Positions 45,118 to 53,719 of a DNA stretch of 64,000 nucleotides are shown here, piece after piece. The translations under genes were made by a program, and so were the position numbers. The stretch spans positions 372,001-436,000 of the forward strand of contig NZ_JAUSRO010000001.1 of assembly GCF_030811835.1 (NCBI RefSeq). Reading direction: 5' to 3'. The notes beneath the pieces are model-generated. The model was not told where the DNA came from. It searched no databases and saw only the letters and a list, made by a program, of their open reading frames with translations. The DNA is from Variovorax ginsengisoli (GTDB taxonomy: Bacteria > Pseudomonadota > Gammaproteobacteria > Burkholderiales > Burkholderiaceae_C). Each line of letters opens with the position of its first letter. The first letter of the stretch is position 1.

Positions 45118-46311
45118 ATGGAGCAGCTCGGTGATGCGCGCAAGGGCAAGATGGCCGGCAACATCGCCGGCTTCGGTCGCGCGTTGCGCCGCGCCGGCGT
45201 GCCCATCGATGCGGCGCGCATCGCGCTCGCGACCGAAGCGGCGGTGCTGGTCGGCGTCGATGCCCGCGACGACCTCTGCGCCGCGATGGAGGCGGTGATG
45301 GTCGGCCGCGAGCAGGACCGCCTGGCCTTCCGCGAACTGTTCGACGCCTGGTTCCGCGACCCCGAACTGGCCAACAAGATGCTGGCGCAGATGCTGCCCA
45401 GCGCCGAAGGCAAGATGGAGCCCTCGAAGCGCCGCCCTCGCGTGCGCGAGGCGCTGGCCGCACCACGCGAGGCTGACAAGCCCGCGCAGGGCGAGCGCGA
45501 GATCCAGTTCGACGCGGCCATGACCGCCAGCGACCTGCAGCGCCTTCACCACGCCGATTTCAATGCGCTCGGTGCCGCGGAGTACCGCCTGGTCGAACGC
45601 CTGGCGCGCGACATCGCGCTGCCCGTGCCCACCGTGCCGTCGCGGCGCCTGCGCGTGGCGGCCGGTGCGGGCACGCATGCGCGCATGCACTGGCCCGGCG
45701 TGCTGCACGAAGCGGCGCGCACCGGCGGCGAGATGCTGCGCCTGCCCCGGCTCGCACGCCGCGCGCAGCCCCTGCCGCTGCTGGTGCTGATCGACGTCTC
45801 CGGCTCCATGGAGCGCTATGCCCGCCTGCTGCTCGCCTTTCTGCATGCGGCCACGCGCCGTGCCGGGCGGCGCGACGTGTTCGCCTTCGGCACCCGCCTG
45901 ACCGACCTGACGCCTGCCTTCCGGCTGGCCGACACCGACGACATGCTGGCCACCGCCAGCGCGGCCATCGACGACTTCGCCGGCGGCACGCGGCTGGGCG
46001 ATTCGCTCGCGCAATTGCGGCGCGACCATGCCCGGCGCCTGACCGGCCGCCGCACGCTGGTGCTGGTCATCAGCGACGGCCTGGACACCGGCGAGCCCGC
46101 GGTGCTCGACCACGAACTGCAATGGCTCAAGCGCCATGCGCGCCGCGTGCTGTGGCTCAACCCGCTGCTGCGTTTCGAGGGCTACGCTCCCCTTGCACGC
46201 GGTGCGGCCTTGTTACATCGGCATGCAGACGCGATGCTGGCGGTTCACAATCTCAGCGCACTCGAACAGCTGGCAGCCAGCCTTGCCGCACTCATGCGCA
46301 CCGCGCGCTAG
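45118..46311 (+). CDS. VWA-domain protein (CoxE-like)
   Basis: 397 residues from the ATG at 45118; the frame is open upstream, and a TTG at 45058 (LLPNFYNRKTRAPERLHPDA) could add 20 residues with overlap onto the MoxR gene. No strong ribosome site is near the ATG, so the longer form is possible. N-terminal helical part (GRALRRAGVPIDAARIALA) and a C-terminal von Willebrand A domain with MIDAS residues DVSGSM and later SDGLDTGEP. CoxE works with the CoxD ATPase in maturation of the Mo enzyme. Confidence 0.88.
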   Translation: MEQLGDARKGKMAGNIAGFGRALRRAGVPIDAARIALATEAAVLVGVDARDDLCAAMEAVMVGREQDRLAFRELFDAWFRDPELANKMLAQMLPSAEGKMEPSKRRPRVREALAAPREADKPAQGEREIQFDAAMTASDLQRLHHADFNALGAAEYRLVERLARDIALPVPTVPSRRLRVAAGAGTHARMHWPGVLHEAARTGGEMLRLPRLARRAQPLPLLVLIDVSGSMERYARLLLAFLHAATRRAGRRDVFAFGTRLTDLTPAFRLADTDDMLATASAAIDDFAGGTRLGDSLAQLRRDHARRLTGRRTLVLVISDGLDTGEPAVLDHELQWLKRHARRVLWLNPLLRFEGYAPLARGAALLHRHADAMLAVHNLSALEQLAASLAALMRTAR

Positions 46312-46350
46312 CACCTCGATCCCACGAACAACCAAAACGAAGGAAGCACC

Positions 46351-46914
46351 ATGGAAATGCTCGGCAATCGCCGTCTCGGCGTCACGCAGCAACAGGCTTG
46401 GGAAGCACTCAACGACCCGGAAACGCTCAAGAAATGCATTCCCGGTTGCGACAAGTTCGAACTCACCGGCGAAGGCCAGTACACCGTGTCGGCGGCCGTC
46501 AAGGTTGGGCCGGTGTCGGCCAAGTTTGCCGGAAAGGTCACGTTGACCGACATCACGCCGCCCGACGGCTACAAGCTGAGCTTCGAGGGGCAGGGTGGCG
46601 TGGCCGGTTTTGCCAAGGGCGCGTCGAGCGTCACGCTCAAGCCGGCGGCAGACGGCGGCGAAGGGTGTGAGCTCGACTACACCGTGCAGGCGCAGGTCGG
46701 CGGCAAGATCGCGCAGCTCGGCCAGCGCCTGATCGACGGCGCGGCCAAGTCCACCGCCGACGACTTCTTCAAGCGCTTCGACGCCGAGATGCAGCGTCGT
46801 TACGGTGCGCCGCCGCCCGAGGTACCGCAAGCCGAGGAAAAGACGGGCGCGGTCAAAGGCTTCATGAACAAGATCGGCCTGGGCGGCGGCAAGAAAGACG
46901 CGGACGCCGCCTGA
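46351..46914 (+). CDS. CoxG-type SRPBCC protein
   Basis: 187 residues, ribosome site GAAGGAAG ahead of the ATG. SRPBCC fold as in CO dehydrogenase subunit G: EMLGNRRLGVTQQQAWEALNDPETLKKCIPGC, then YTVSAAVKVGPVSAKFAGKVTLTDI and YTVQAQVGGKIAQLGQRLIDGAAKSTADDFFKRF. CoxG proteins associate with the enzyme at the membrane and are reported to carry quinone. The short C-terminal extension (AVKGFMNKIGLGGGKK) might be amphipathic. Its stop overlaps the next gene. Confidence 0.9.
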   Translation: MEMLGNRRLGVTQQQAWEALNDPETLKKCIPGCDKFELTGEGQYTVSAAVKVGPVSAKFAGKVTLTDITPPDGYKLSFEGQGGVAGFAKGASSVTLKPAADGGEGCELDYTVQAQVGGKIAQLGQRLIDGAAKSTADDFFKRFDAEMQRRYGAPPPEVPQAEEKTGAVKGFMNKIGLGGGKKDADAA

Positions 46915-47927
46915 TGGAAAACCTCGACGTCATGGTGTTGCGGACCCTGCGCGACTGGCGCCAAGCGGGCCGCCGCGCACTGCTGACGACCGTGGTACGG
47001 ACCTGGGGTTCGTCGCCGCGGCCGGTCGGCTCGATCATGGCGCTGGCCGAGGATGGCGCGGTGGTTGGCTCCGTGTCGGGTGGTTGCATCGAGGACGATC
47101 TGATCGCGCACTACAGCCGTGCCCACGGCAGCGGTGCCATGCCCACAGGCGCACCCGCGCTCGTGAAGTACGGCATCACGGCCGACGAGGCGCACCGCTT
47201 CGGGCTGCCCTGTGGCGGCACACTGGAACTGCTGCTCGAATACGACCCCGCGCTGGCCGAACTCGACACGCTGGTGAGCGCGCTGGGCCAGGGGAGGATG
47301 ATGCAGCGCGCCGTGGCCCTGGCCGACGGCACCGCGCGGTTGAGCGATGCCCACGCACCTGCCGCGCTTCGCGTGAGCGACACCGAACTGGTGAACACCT
47401 TCGGCCCCGAATACCGCATGCTGCTGATTGGCGCGGGCCAATTGGCGGAGTACCTGGCGACGATGGCGAAGTTCAGCGGCTTTGCGGTCACGCTGTGCGA
47501 TCCGCGCGCGGAGTACCGCAGCGCATGGACGCTGCCCGGTGTGACCATCACCACCGAAATGCCCGACGACGCGGTCACCGCGTTCCGCCCCGACCACCGC
47601 AGCTGCGTGGTCGGCCTGACGCACGATCCCAAGCTCGACGACCTCGCGCTGCTCGAAGCCTTGCAGACCGACGCGTTCTATGTCGGCGCGATCGGCTCGC
47701 GCCGCAATGCGCAGGCGCGGCGCGAACGCATGATCGAGCACTTCGACCAGACCGAGGAGTCGCTCGCGCGGCTGCGTGGACCCATCGGCATCTACATCGG
47801 CAGCAAGACGCCACCGGAGATCGCCGTGAGCGTGATGGCCGAAATCCTGGCGGTGAAGAATGCGGTGCAGCTGCCACGCGAGACGGTGGTGGCAACCGCC
47901 AAGGCGCTGCAGGAGTCGCTGGCCTAG
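46914..47927 (+). CDS. XdhC/CoxF-type molybdenum cofactor maturation protein
   Basis: 337 residues. N-terminal XdhC_CoxI part (LTTVVRTWGSSPRPVGSIMALAEDGAVVGSVSGGCIEDDLI) and C-terminal Rossmann domain (MLLIGAGQLAEYLATMAKFSGFAVTLCDPRAEY, VVGLTHDPKLDDLALLEAL, FYVGAIGSRRNAQARRERM). XdhC binds sulfurated molybdopterin and hands it to xanthine dehydrogenase-type enzymes. It overlaps the coxG-like gene by one base, ending the maturation block. It may also serve the pao-like enzyme further along. Confidence 0.9.
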   Translation: MENLDVMVLRTLRDWRQAGRRALLTTVVRTWGSSPRPVGSIMALAEDGAVVGSVSGGCIEDDLIAHYSRAHGSGAMPTGAPALVKYGITADEAHRFGLPCGGTLELLLEYDPALAELDTLVSALGQGRMMQRAVALADGTARLSDAHAPAALRVSDTELVNTFGPEYRMLLIGAGQLAEYLATMAKFSGFAVTLCDPRAEYRSAWTLPGVTITTEMPDDAVTAFRPDHRSCVVGLTHDPKLDDLALLEALQTDAFYVGAIGSRRNAQARRERMIEHFDQTEESLARLRGPIGIYIGSKTPPEIAVSVMAEILAVKNAVQLPRETVVATAKALQESLA

Positions 47928-47965
47928 CGGCGGCAGCAGAGCCATTGCAGCAGCAGCCGCAGCGC

Positions 47966-48754
47966 TCAGTTCTCCCTGGCGAACCAGTCCCTGGCCGACC
48001 GCCCCTGGTCGGGTCCCAGCATCGAAAAGCCACCGTCCACCGGAATGTCAGCACCCGTCACGAAGCGTGCCGCGTCGGAGCAAAGGAACAGCACCACCTG
48101 CGCTACATCGTCCGCATCGCCTGCGCGGCCCAGTGGATGCAGCGGCGCCGCCATGGCATCGGCGTGGGCGCGGTTGCCCCCTGCCATGCGCGACAGCGCG
48201 TCCGACCAGGTCCACCCCGGGGACACCGAATTCACACGCACCCGGTCCGGTGCCAGCGTCGCGGCCTGGTTGCGGGTCAGCTGCAGGATGGCCGCTTTGG
48301 CCGCCGGGTAGAGCGCACTGCCCGCGGTGCCGAACTTGCCGCCGACGCTGCCCATGTTCACCACCGCACCGGCATGCACCGCGAGGTGTGGGCTGGCCTT
48401 GTGCACCAGCAGCGCGCCGGAAACCAGGTTGATGTCGAGCGCGTGCAGCCACTCGGCGCGGGTGGCCTCGGGGCCGCGGTCCCCGTAGAACACGGCGTTG
48501 TTCACGACGAAGTCGATGCGGCCCGCGAAGTCGAGCGCGGCCTGCACGATGGCGTCGAGCGTGTCGTCGATGCCGATATCGCCGTGCATGAAGCGGCAGC
48601 GCGGACCGAGCGTTGCATGCAGCGTTCGACCGCGCGCCTCGTCGATGTCCACCGCCAGCACGAAGGCCCCCGCATCGACCAGCGTTCGGACGATGGCGCT
48701 GCCGATCACCGCCGACGCGCCGGTCACGATGGCAAGCCTGCCATCGAGCCTCAT
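47966..48754 (-). CDS. SDR-family NAD(P)-dependent oxidoreductase
   Basis: 262 residues. Classical SDR features: TGASAVIGSAIVRTLVDAG cofactor motif (Gly pattern slightly altered: GASAVIG), NNAVFYG, catalytic Ser in NMGSVGG and YPAAKAAILQLTRN with Tyr and Lys. In aromatic pathways such enzymes oxidise the cis-diol made by a Rieske dioxygenase. Its start overlaps the stop of the isochorismatase-fold gene by four bases, making it the last gene of an alpha-beta-hydrolase-SDR operon. Confidence 0.88.
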   Translation of the reverse strand: MRLDGRLAIVTGASAVIGSAIVRTLVDAGAFVLAVDIDEARGRTLHATLGPRCRFMHGDIGIDDTLDAIVQAALDFAGRIDFVVNNAVFYGDRGPEATRAEWLHALDINLVSGALLVHKASPHLAVHAGAVVNMGSVGGKFGTAGSALYPAAKAAILQLTRNQAATLAPDRVRVNSVSPGWTWSDALSRMAGGNRAHADAMAAPLHPLGRAGDADDVAQVVLFLCSDAARFVTGADIPVDGGFSMLGPDQGRSARDWFAREN

Positions 48755-49344
48755 GAGGTTGCTCCCATCTGCGCGACCGCCTGGTCGACCGTGACGATGT
48801 CCGCGAGCATCGACAGCGTTTCCAGGCTGGCCGCATGCAGATGCGGCTTGGCCGTGCTGCAGGCGTCGCCGACCACCGCCACCTCGTAGCCCAGGTCACT
48901 GGCATGGCGCGCGCCGTGTTCGACCACGTAGTTGGTTGCAATGCCGGCCATGTAGAGACGTGTGGCGCCGGTGCGCTGCACGACCTCGGTGAGATCGGTT
49001 TCCCAGAACGGGTTGTCACGCCGGTGGGTGACCACCGTTTCGCCCTCGCGTGGCGCCAGTGCCTCGAAGAACTCGGCACCCCAGTCGCCCTCCTGCACCG
49101 CGCCACTGGCTGCCACGTTGCGAAAGAGCGCGCAGTTGCGCAGGCAGTCGGCATAGCCTGGCGCGAAGGCGATGCGCACCGAGATCACCGGCACGCCGTG
49201 GCGCCGCGCCGCGGCCAGCAACCGGGTGGCGGCGTCGATGAGCATCTGCCGCTTCGGATCGTTCGCGGCCATGCCCACGCGCACCTTGCCGTCGGCATGC
49301 AGCACGTCGTTCTGGTAGTGCATGGCGAGCAGCGCCGCCTTCAC
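48751..49344 (-). CDS. isochorismatase-fold protein with catalytic triad replaced
   Basis: 197 residues from a GTG at 49344 that overlaps the beta-subunit stop (GTGA). The fold is clear from VKAALLAMHYQNDVL, GDWGAEFFEALAPREGETVV, FWETDLTEVVQRTGATRLYMAGIATNYVVEHGARHASDLGYEVAVVGDAC. The Asp-Lys-Cys triad of cysteine hydrolases in this superfamily should sit at positions 9, 107 and 140; here they are His, His and Val. Hydrolysis by the usual route is therefore not expected. It is tightly coupled with the dioxygenase and SDR genes, suggesting a binding, accessory or altered catalytic role in that pathway. Confidence 0.82.
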   Translation of the reverse strand: MKAALLAMHYQNDVLHADGKVRVGMAANDPKRQMLIDAATRLLAAARRHGVPVISVRIAFAPGYADCLRNCALFRNVAASGAVQEGDWGAEFFEALAPREGETVVTHRRDNPFWETDLTEVVQRTGATRLYMAGIATNYVVEHGARHASDLGYEVAVVGDACSTAKPHLHAASLETLSMLADIVTVDQAVAQMGATS

Positions 49345-49826
49345 AGGAACACCTGCAGGGCTTCGTGCGGTGCTTCGCAGTTGACCAGGTCGATGCGCTT
49401 CATCGCGATGCGCCAGCTGTCGCCGTGGGTCTTGAGCGTGTGCAGCACGCTGCCGCCGAAGCTGCGCGGGTCGCCCTTGCGCCATTCGAGCACGTGCAGC
49501 GTCGACGCGACCGTGAGGCCGTCGGCTTCGCGCGAGACGACCGACACGTTGCCTGTGACGTGCGCGGTGCGCGTCACGGGCTGCTGCGAGTAGGCGCGCG
49601 CCTGTTCGAGCCGGCGCACGCGCATCGACCGCAGCAACGCGTCCTCGAGGAACAACGAAGCGTGGTTCAGGTGGTCCGTCTGCCCGTGCACCAGGGGCAC
49701 CCAGTAGAGGCCGTCGGCGGTGAAGAGTTGAAGCCATTCGGCCCAGCGGTGCGCGTCGAGCAGGCGCGCCTCGTGGTACAGGAACTCGGTCACCTGCTGC
49801 TGTTCTTGCCAGTCGTGAAAGCTCAT
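49341..49826 (-). CDS. ring-hydroxylating dioxygenase beta subunit
   Basis: 161 residues from the ATG at 49826, overlapping the alpha-subunit stop. SnoaL/NTF2-like beta-subunit fold: VTEFLYHEARLLDAHRWAEWLQLFTADGLYWVPL, then RVRRLEQARAYSQQPVTRTAHVTGNVSV and GSVLHTLKTHGDSWRIAMKRIDLVNCE. Beta subunits support the alpha3beta3 hexamer and carry no metal. Second gene of the operon. Confidence 0.9.
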   Translation of the reverse strand: MSFHDWQEQQQVTEFLYHEARLLDAHRWAEWLQLFTADGLYWVPLVHGQTDHLNHASLFLEDALLRSMRVRRLEQARAYSQQPVTRTAHVTGNVSVVSREADGLTVASTLHVLEWRKGDPRSFGGSVLHTLKTHGDSWRIAMKRIDLVNCEAPHEALQVFL

Positions 49827-51157
49827 GCCTGGCCTTTCGGTGCCATGTAGCCGGCCCAGGCGCGGAACATGTTGCGCATGGGCATTTCGCTGTTGCCGTT
49901 GGAACTGCAACCGCCGGGCAGGGACTGGTCGCGCCCGGCCGCGCGCTGCAGGCTCACCCAGTCGCCACCGTCGGAGCCCAGGCCCTCCTGCACGCGGTTG
50001 TAGGCTTCGAGGTCGTCGGGCATCACGTTGGAGGAGGGCGAGTTGACCACGTTGGTGTATTTCAGCGCCCGCTGGAAGGTGCTGTCGGGCGCGCCTTTGA
50101 GGCGGAAGGTGAATATCTCCACGAGCGTGCGGTCGACCGCGAGCGGGCGGATCACGCGGATCTGCTGGAAGGAGGTGTGCGGTGAGCAGCTCGGGTACAC
50201 GATGGTGTTGTGCCGGTTCACGCGCAGGATTTCGTCAGCGCGCGTTGCACCCTGGCTCGCCTCGAGCGCCGCGACGTAGGCCAGGCTGACGGGGTCCTGG
50301 GGAGGCGTGAAGATGCCTTCCATGTAGCCGTGGCCGCCGTCATAGCCCTTGAGTTCGAGCTTCTCCCAGAATTCGAGAGGCTCGCCGTTGCCGTCGACGA
50401 TCACGATCTCGAAAGGCTTGGGCGTGCCCTCGGGCATCGACGCGTACTCCTCCTTGGCCGCGCGCCACGACGATTCGTGCGTGGCCACCGCGTGGACGGT
50501 GTCATGCAGGTTCTCGAAGAAGATCTTCCAGTTGTTGCGCTGGATCACCCGCTGCACGCCGCCGGCCACCTCGACCTCGCCTTCTGGTGCGCGGTCGCAG
50601 AAGTTATCGAGCGACGTCGCCACGCCGCCCAGGAAGTCGGGCAGCGATGGCCCTTCGGCGGCCATGCTGGCGAACACGAAACCGCGGTAGGTGGCCACGC
50701 GCGCGAGTCTGCGCACGCCGTTCTGGGGGTCCTTCAGGTCGAGCGAGGTGTCTTCGTAACCGCTGCGAAGCGGCACCGACAGCAGGCTGCCGTCGCACTT
50801 GAAGGTCCAGCCGTGGTAGAGGCAGCGCAGGAACTTGCCCGCGCTGCCGCTGCCGTCGGGCACGATCTTGGCGCCCTTGTGCGGGCAACGGTTGTAGAGC
50901 ACGTGCACTTCGCCGTCGCTGTGGCGCAGCATGACGACGGGCTCCCGGCCCAGCCGGGTGGTGAAGTAGTCGCCAGTGCGCGGCACCTGGCTTTCGTGGC
51001 CGACATACAGCCAGGCCTGGCCGAAGACGCGGTCCATTTCGAGCTCGAAGATGGCCGGGTCGGTGTAGACGCGCTTGTGCACGCGGTCGCCGCGCCAGAG
51101 CGCGTGGGGTGGCATGTCGGCGGCGGTGGCCGCGGGCGTATCGAGGGGCGTGGGCAT
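49823..51157 (-). CDS. ring-hydroxylating dioxygenase alpha subunit (Rieske)
   Basis: 444 residues. Rieske ligands Cys91-His93 (CPHKG) and Cys112-His115 (CLYHGW). Mononuclear iron site in NNWKIFFENLHDTVHAVATHE: Asp219-x2-His222-x4-His227, the canonical bridging Asp pattern. Activates O2 to dihydroxylate or demethylate an aromatic or related substrate in the cytoplasm. First gene of an operon with beta subunit, isochorismatase-fold protein and SDR; no ferredoxin or reductase gene is present. Divergent from an orphan substrate-binding protein. Substrate unknown. Confidence 0.92.
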   Translation of the reverse strand: MPTPLDTPAATAADMPPHALWRGDRVHKRVYTDPAIFELEMDRVFGQAWLYVGHESQVPRTGDYFTTRLGREPVVMLRHSDGEVHVLYNRCPHKGAKIVPDGSGSAGKFLRCLYHGWTFKCDGSLLSVPLRSGYEDTSLDLKDPQNGVRRLARVATYRGFVFASMAAEGPSLPDFLGGVATSLDNFCDRAPEGEVEVAGGVQRVIQRNNWKIFFENLHDTVHAVATHESSWRAAKEEYASMPEGTPKPFEIVIVDGNGEPLEFWEKLELKGYDGGHGYMEGIFTPPQDPVSLAYVAALEASQGATRADEILRVNRHNTIVYPSCSPHTSFQQIRVIRPLAVDRTLVEIFTFRLKGAPDSTFQRALKYTNVVNSPSSNVMPDDLEAYNRVQEGLGSDGGDWVSLQRAAGRDQSLPGGCSSNGNSEMPMRNMFRAWAGYMAPKGQA

Positions 51158-51207
51158 GGGATGGGTCTCCTGGCCGTCATTCTGGGCACCGGTTGCAGGC
51201 CTGTCTG

Positions 51208-51243
51208 TCCGTTTCGTGCCGTCGATGCCTTGCCCGAAACGGA
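51208..51243. promoter_or_regulatory. inverted repeat in dioxygenase / binding-protein divergent region
   Basis: Perfect 9-bp repeat TCCGTTTCG (51208-51216) and CGAAACGGA (51235-51243) separated by 18 bases, in the 146-base gap between the dioxygenase alpha gene and the divergent binding-protein gene. A possible operator for the AraC-type regulator at 52609 or another protein, controlling both directions. Confidence 0.5.
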
Positions 51244-51303
51244 TAGCGGGCAGGTCCGGCTGCCACCAGACTCATGCCACTTCCACGCACCACGAGGACT
51301 TTC

Positions 51304-52494
51304 ATGCCGCCCCTGATTCCACGCAGCACTGCCTGCCTGAGCATTCTCTTGTCCGCCCTGCTGTCGGCCGCGCCTGCGTTGGCGCAAGGCGTCAAGGTGG
51401 GTCTGGCGCTCGACATGTCCGGGCCCTTCGCTGCCCTGGGCGCCGAGTCCAAGGCCGGCTTCGCCGTGGCGATGAAGCAGCTCGGCGGCACGCTCGGTGG
51501 TGTCCCGGTGGAATACGTGGAGGCCGACACGGGCGGCAGCCCCGACCTCGCGCGTCAGGCGGTCGACCGCATGATCCAGCGCGAGAAGATCGACCTGTTC
51601 ACCGGCCCGATCGGCTCGCCGGTGGCGCTGGCCGTGGGGCCGGTGCTGTTCGCGGCCAAGGTGCCGTACCTGTCGAACAACACGGGCCCGAGCGCCTATT
51701 CGGGCGCGCAGTGCAACGCCTACTTTTTCGGCGCGTCCTACCAGAACGACGCGTACCACGAGTCGGCGGGCAAGTTCGCGTCGGACAAAGGTTTCCGGAA
51801 AACAGCCCTGATTGCGCCCAACTACCCCGGCGGCAAGGACGCGGTCAACGGCTTCAAGCGTACCTACAAGGGCACGGTGGGCGACGAGATCTTCACCAAG
51901 CTCGGGCAGATCGACTACGCCGCCGAGCTCGCGCAGTTGCGCGCGAGCAAGCCCGATTCGCTCTACTACTTCCTGCCGGGCGCCATGGGCATTGCCTTCA
52001 TCAAGCAGTTCGTGGCGGCTGGGTTGTCCAAGGACATCACGCTCGTTTCCACCGCCTTTTCAGCCGACGAGGACATGATCACGGGGGTGGGTGAACCCAT
52101 GCTCGGCATCTTCAACACCGCACACTGGGCGCACGACCTCGACAACGATGCGAACCGGCGCTTCGTGGCGGACTTCCGCGCGCAGAACGGCGGGCGCTAT
52201 CCGTCGCTGTATGCCGCGCAGGCCTATGACGTGCTGATGGCCATGGACGGCGCGGTGCGCGACGTGGGCGGCAAGGTGGCCGACCGCCCCGCATTGCTCA
52301 AGGCGTTGAAGGCGGCGCGCTACAAGTCGGTGCGGGGCGACTTCAAGTACGGCAGCAACAACTTTCCGATAGAAAATTTCTACCTGCGCGTGGTCGGCAA
52401 GGATGCGAGCGGCCGCATCACCAACAAGCTCATCGGTACCGTCATGACGAACTACCAGGACACGGGCGCAGCCCTTTGCACGGCGAAGCTCTGA
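51304..52494 (+). CDS. ABC transporter substrate-binding protein (branched-chain/aromatic type), orphan
   Basis: 396 residues from the ATG at 51304, with GAGGA upstream and a signal peptide cut near PALAQG. Peripla_BP_6 fold: VKVGLALDMSGPFAALGAESKAGFAVAMKQLGGTLGG, DLFTGPIGSPVALAVGPVLFAAKVPYLSNN, ALIAPNYPGGKDAVNGFKR. Relatives bind aromatic acids as well as amino acids. Divergent from the dioxygenase operon and without permease or ATPase genes, so it may feed a shared LivHMGF-type complex with the dioxygenase substrate (inference). Confidence 0.87.
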   Translation: MPPLIPRSTACLSILLSALLSAAPALAQGVKVGLALDMSGPFAALGAESKAGFAVAMKQLGGTLGGVPVEYVEADTGGSPDLARQAVDRMIQREKIDLFTGPIGSPVALAVGPVLFAAKVPYLSNNTGPSAYSGAQCNAYFFGASYQNDAYHESAGKFASDKGFRKTALIAPNYPGGKDAVNGFKRTYKGTVGDEIFTKLGQIDYAAELAQLRASKPDSLYYFLPGAMGIAFIKQFVAAGLSKDITLVSTAFSADEDMITGVGEPMLGIFNTAHWAHDLDNDANRRFVADFRAQNGGRYPSLYAAQAYDVLMAMDGAVRDVGGKVADRPALLKALKAARYKSVRGDFKYGSNNFPIENFYLRVVGKDASGRITNKLIGTVMTNYQDTGAALCTAKL

Positions 52495-52608
52495 CGCGTG
52501 GGCCGGCAGGCCGGGATGTCGGGTAAGCGAGGGGGCGCCCGGCGCCTTGCCAGGGGCATGCTTGTTGCTTGAAAGCAGCAGGTCCATGTCCATAGGTGCG
52601 GGGTTCCG

Positions 52609-53661
52609 ATGAACGCTTTGTCCAGCCAGCAGCTGTCGCCGTTGTACCGGCACGAGGTGTTTCGCTCACGTCACGCCGACGAAACCCACGCACGCGTCAC
52701 CGCGGAGCTCAAGGCGCACCGCAGCCGCTGGGGCCGGGGCTCGGTGGATGCGGCCTTCTTCCGTGCGCGGACCGGGCCGATGTCGCTGTGCATCCTGCGT
52801 TACGGTTGCGAAGTCGAGATCGAGCCCGACGCGCTCGATAGTTTCGTTCTCGTGCAGATGCCCTTGCGCGGGCGTGCGGAGGTGCACATCGGCCGCGAGG
52901 TGGTGCAGATCCACGCGGGGCAGGGTGCCGTCATCTCGGCGCACCGTCCCGTGAAGGTGCACTGGCACGCCGGCTGCGAGCAACTGCTGCTCAAGATCGA
53001 ACGCAGCCATCTCGATGCGGTGGCGCGCGAGGCGTTTGCCACGCCCAGCGGCCCCATCTCGCGCGACATCGAGTTCGACACACCGCTGCGGCTCGACGAT
53101 GCCGTTGGAAGGCAGTGGCGCTGGCTGGTGGCCGGACTGGCCGGTTCGCTGCCCGCGCCGGGACACGAGCCTTGCGACGCCGGCTGGTTGCGCGCCTACG
53201 AAGACAACCTGCTGCACTACCTGCTGCGTCACCATCCCAACTCCGCGCTGGCGCGCGACCGTGCCACATCCACGGCGCCACCGCAGGCAGACGGCGGTGC
53301 GACGCTCGCACCGTTGCTGCGTGCCGAGGAGTTCATGCGCAACCGTTGCGGCGAGAGTCAGTCCCTCGACGACATTGCGTTGGCGGCGGGTGTGAGCCGC
53401 CGTACCTTGTGCGCCTTGTTCCGACGGCATCGCGCCATGTCACCGATGGAAACGCTGCGCAATCTGCGCCTGGACGCCGCCCACGCGTTGCTGGCGCGGC
53501 CGTCGGCCGGCAGCGTGACCGACGTGGCACTGCGGTGCGGCTTTGCGCACCTGAGCCGATTTGCAGCGTCCTACCGCGAACGTTTCGGTCAGCTGCCCCA
53601 CGAAACATGGCGCGGCGCGCAGCGCCTGACCCTGCACACGCCGCCACGAACCACGCATTGA
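52609..53661 (+). CDS. AraC-family transcriptional regulator
   Basis: 350 residues. N-terminal AraC_binding_2-type cupin (about 60-180: MSLCILRYGCEVEIEPDALDSFVLVQMPLRGRAEVHIGREVVQIHAGQGAVISAHRPVKVHWHAGCEQLLLKIERSHL) and C-terminal double helix-turn-helix (about 245-345: GESQSLDDIALAAGVSRRTLCALFRRH and SVTDVALRCGFAHLSRFAASYRERFGQLP). Regulators of this type commonly activate dioxygenase genes in response to aromatic acids. It follows the binding-protein gene and probably controls the divergent dioxygenase operon. Confidence 0.9.
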   Translation: MNALSSQQLSPLYRHEVFRSRHADETHARVTAELKAHRSRWGRGSVDAAFFRARTGPMSLCILRYGCEVEIEPDALDSFVLVQMPLRGRAEVHIGREVVQIHAGQGAVISAHRPVKVHWHAGCEQLLLKIERSHLDAVAREAFATPSGPISRDIEFDTPLRLDDAVGRQWRWLVAGLAGSLPAPGHEPCDAGWLRAYEDNLLHYLLRHHPNSALARDRATSTAPPQADGGATLAPLLRAEEFMRNRCGESQSLDDIALAAGVSRRTLCALFRRHRAMSPMETLRNLRLDAAHALLARPSAGSVTDVALRCGFAHLSRFAASYRERFGQLPHETWRGAQRLTLHTPPRTTH

Positions 53662-53719
53662 AGTCGCTGGGGTCCGTGACACCGGCGGGCGCCTCGTGGT
53701 GTGCGTCGTTGCGCGCCTG

